Assembly: GCA_023443345.1 (NCBI GenBank)
Contig: JAEZUZ010000012.1
Location: 1-6,160 of the forward strand
Direction of reading: 5' to 3'
DNA from: Bacillota bacterium
GTDB taxonomy: Bacteria; Bacillota; Clostridia; Peptostreptococcales; Acidaminobacteraceae
Length of the DNA stretch: 6,160 bases
The notes under the pieces were generated by a model. It worked only from the letters and a program-made list of their open reading frames with translations. It ran no database searches and was not told where the DNA came from. Position numbers and translations under genes: made by a program. Within the stretch, counting starts at the first letter, position 1. Every line of letters begins with the position of its first letter. This document shows, in pieces, positions 5,909 to 6,160 of the stretch.

Positions 5909-5988
5909 AGTGCTACGGAGTGCTCCTGAGTGCAACCAAGTGCCGAATTAACGAGCCAAGTGCTCCCAAATGCTCCCAAAAGCCCCAA
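5909..5988 (+). repeat. GC-rich degenerate tandem repeat with a 10-base period
   Basis: Eight consecutive 10-base units can be laid out from 5909, with consensus AGTGCTCCCA. Units 1-3, 6 and 7 match at 7 to 10 positions, unit 4 keeps AGTGC, unit 5 is badly decayed and unit 8 is partial. By count 43 of 80 bases are G or C, far above the AT-rich surroundings. It sits between the TTAGATACGTT motifs and the second SEC-C tail. No open frame here has a ribosome binding site. A 10-base step keeps units on one face of the helix, which would suit protein binding, but this is inference. Confidence 0.75.
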
Positions 5989-5997
5989 TACAAAAAG

Positions 5998-6042
5998 CCA
6001 TGTGGAAGTGGTAAGAAGTATAAACAATGTTGTGGTAAATAA
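5998..6042 (+). pseudogene. Orphan 3' end of a second SEC-C motif gene
   Basis: In frame, these bases encode PCGSGKKYKQCCGK and a stop, the C-terminal half of a SEC-C motif. The upstream codons (QYKK) do not match: the first zinc cysteine and the GRNDP lead are missing. The frame is open only back to 5887 through the 10-base repeat and has no start codon with a ribosome binding site, so no protein is expected. Compared with the intact gene at 4489-4530, many bases differ between 4494 and 4513, yet the peptide changes only R to K and K to Q. It therefore descends from a different, real SEC-C (or SecA) gene end rather than from recent copying of the neighbour. Confidence 0.75.
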
Positions 6043-6160
6043 GCCCGCGAACCCGTATAAAATAAGGGATTGCGGGTTTTTCTATGATTCCACATTTTGG
6101 GTAATTTTTGGAGTGTCCATTGCCTTAGATACGTTGTAAAATCCTCACAAACCCTTATAA
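6001..6160 (+). repeat. Long direct repeat, right copy (cut by the window end)
   Basis: This is the gapless counterpart of 4489-4648. It contains the SEC-C tail, terminator, the TTAGATACGTT motif (6125-6135) and the first half of the second hairpin, where the window ends. If the preceding segment is an inserted cassette, this is the far-side attachment site and the original chromosome, or another cassette, continues beyond it. Confidence 0.93.
6041..6082 (+). terminator. Second copy of the nested-hairpin terminator
   Basis: AAGCCCGC (6041-6048) pairs with GCGGGTTT (6072-6079), followed by TTTTT. The one difference from the left copy in this stem (G at 6043 instead of A) turns an A-U pair into a G-U pair, so the fold is kept. 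With no intact gene directly upstream, it may stop read-through from the peptidase gene. Confidence 0.75.

Noticed and set aside
5909..5988. CRISPR-like array
   Set aside because: The repeated unit is only 10 bases, degenerate and without unique spacers; no cas gene is present.
5836..6139. Three overlapping open frames of 60-69 codons on both strands
   Set aside because: They translate the 10-base repeat, the terminator and the direct repeat, lack ribosome binding sites and look like no known protein.

Overview
The window looks like a chromosomal segment from a low-GC Gram-positive anaerobe, probably of the Clostridia/Tissierellia type. I infer this from the AT-rich genes, strong AGGAGG-type ribosome binding sites, sigma-A-like promoters, intrinsic terminators and a pyrophosphate-type phosphofructokinase. 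No rRNA or other taxonomic marker is present, so species cannot be named.

Positions 1-3977 are read on the minus strand as two transcription units. The first (3977 down to 1921) is a Cof-type HAD phosphatase followed, with a 10-base overlap or a small gap depending on the start used, by a PPi-dependent 6-phosphofructokinase. It ends at a clear intrinsic terminator (1883-1910). The second starts from an extended -10 promoter (1859-1886). It holds a sugar-transfer-type ATP-grasp protein, a small membrane-anchored protein of unknown function (ATGA overlap) and the start of trkA, a K+ uptake regulator that begins with TTG and runs off the window at position 1.

From about 3986 the plus strand is used. 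A consensus promoter lies back to back with the HAD gene promoter and drives a 165-residue protein ending in a zinc-binding SEC-C motif. Its terminator begins in the stop codon.

The most interesting part is 4489-6160. The last codons of the SEC-C gene, its terminator and about 80 further bases recur exactly 1,512 bases downstream with no gaps. From 4514 to 4648 the two copies differ at only 2 of 135 positions. Between them sit an S66 (MccF-like/LD-carboxypeptidase) serine peptidase gene, a perfect 15-base inverted repeat flanking that gene, a tandem copy of the same motif, and an 80-base GC-rich stretch built on a 10-base period. The second copy is preceded by a diverged but still codon-faithful SEC-C tail. 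This layout is what a small gene cassette inserted site-specifically at the 3' end of the SEC-C gene would leave (left and right attachment sites), but no recombinase or transposase is visible, so the mechanism is inference. The window stops inside the second repeat, so an array of further cassettes cannot be excluded.
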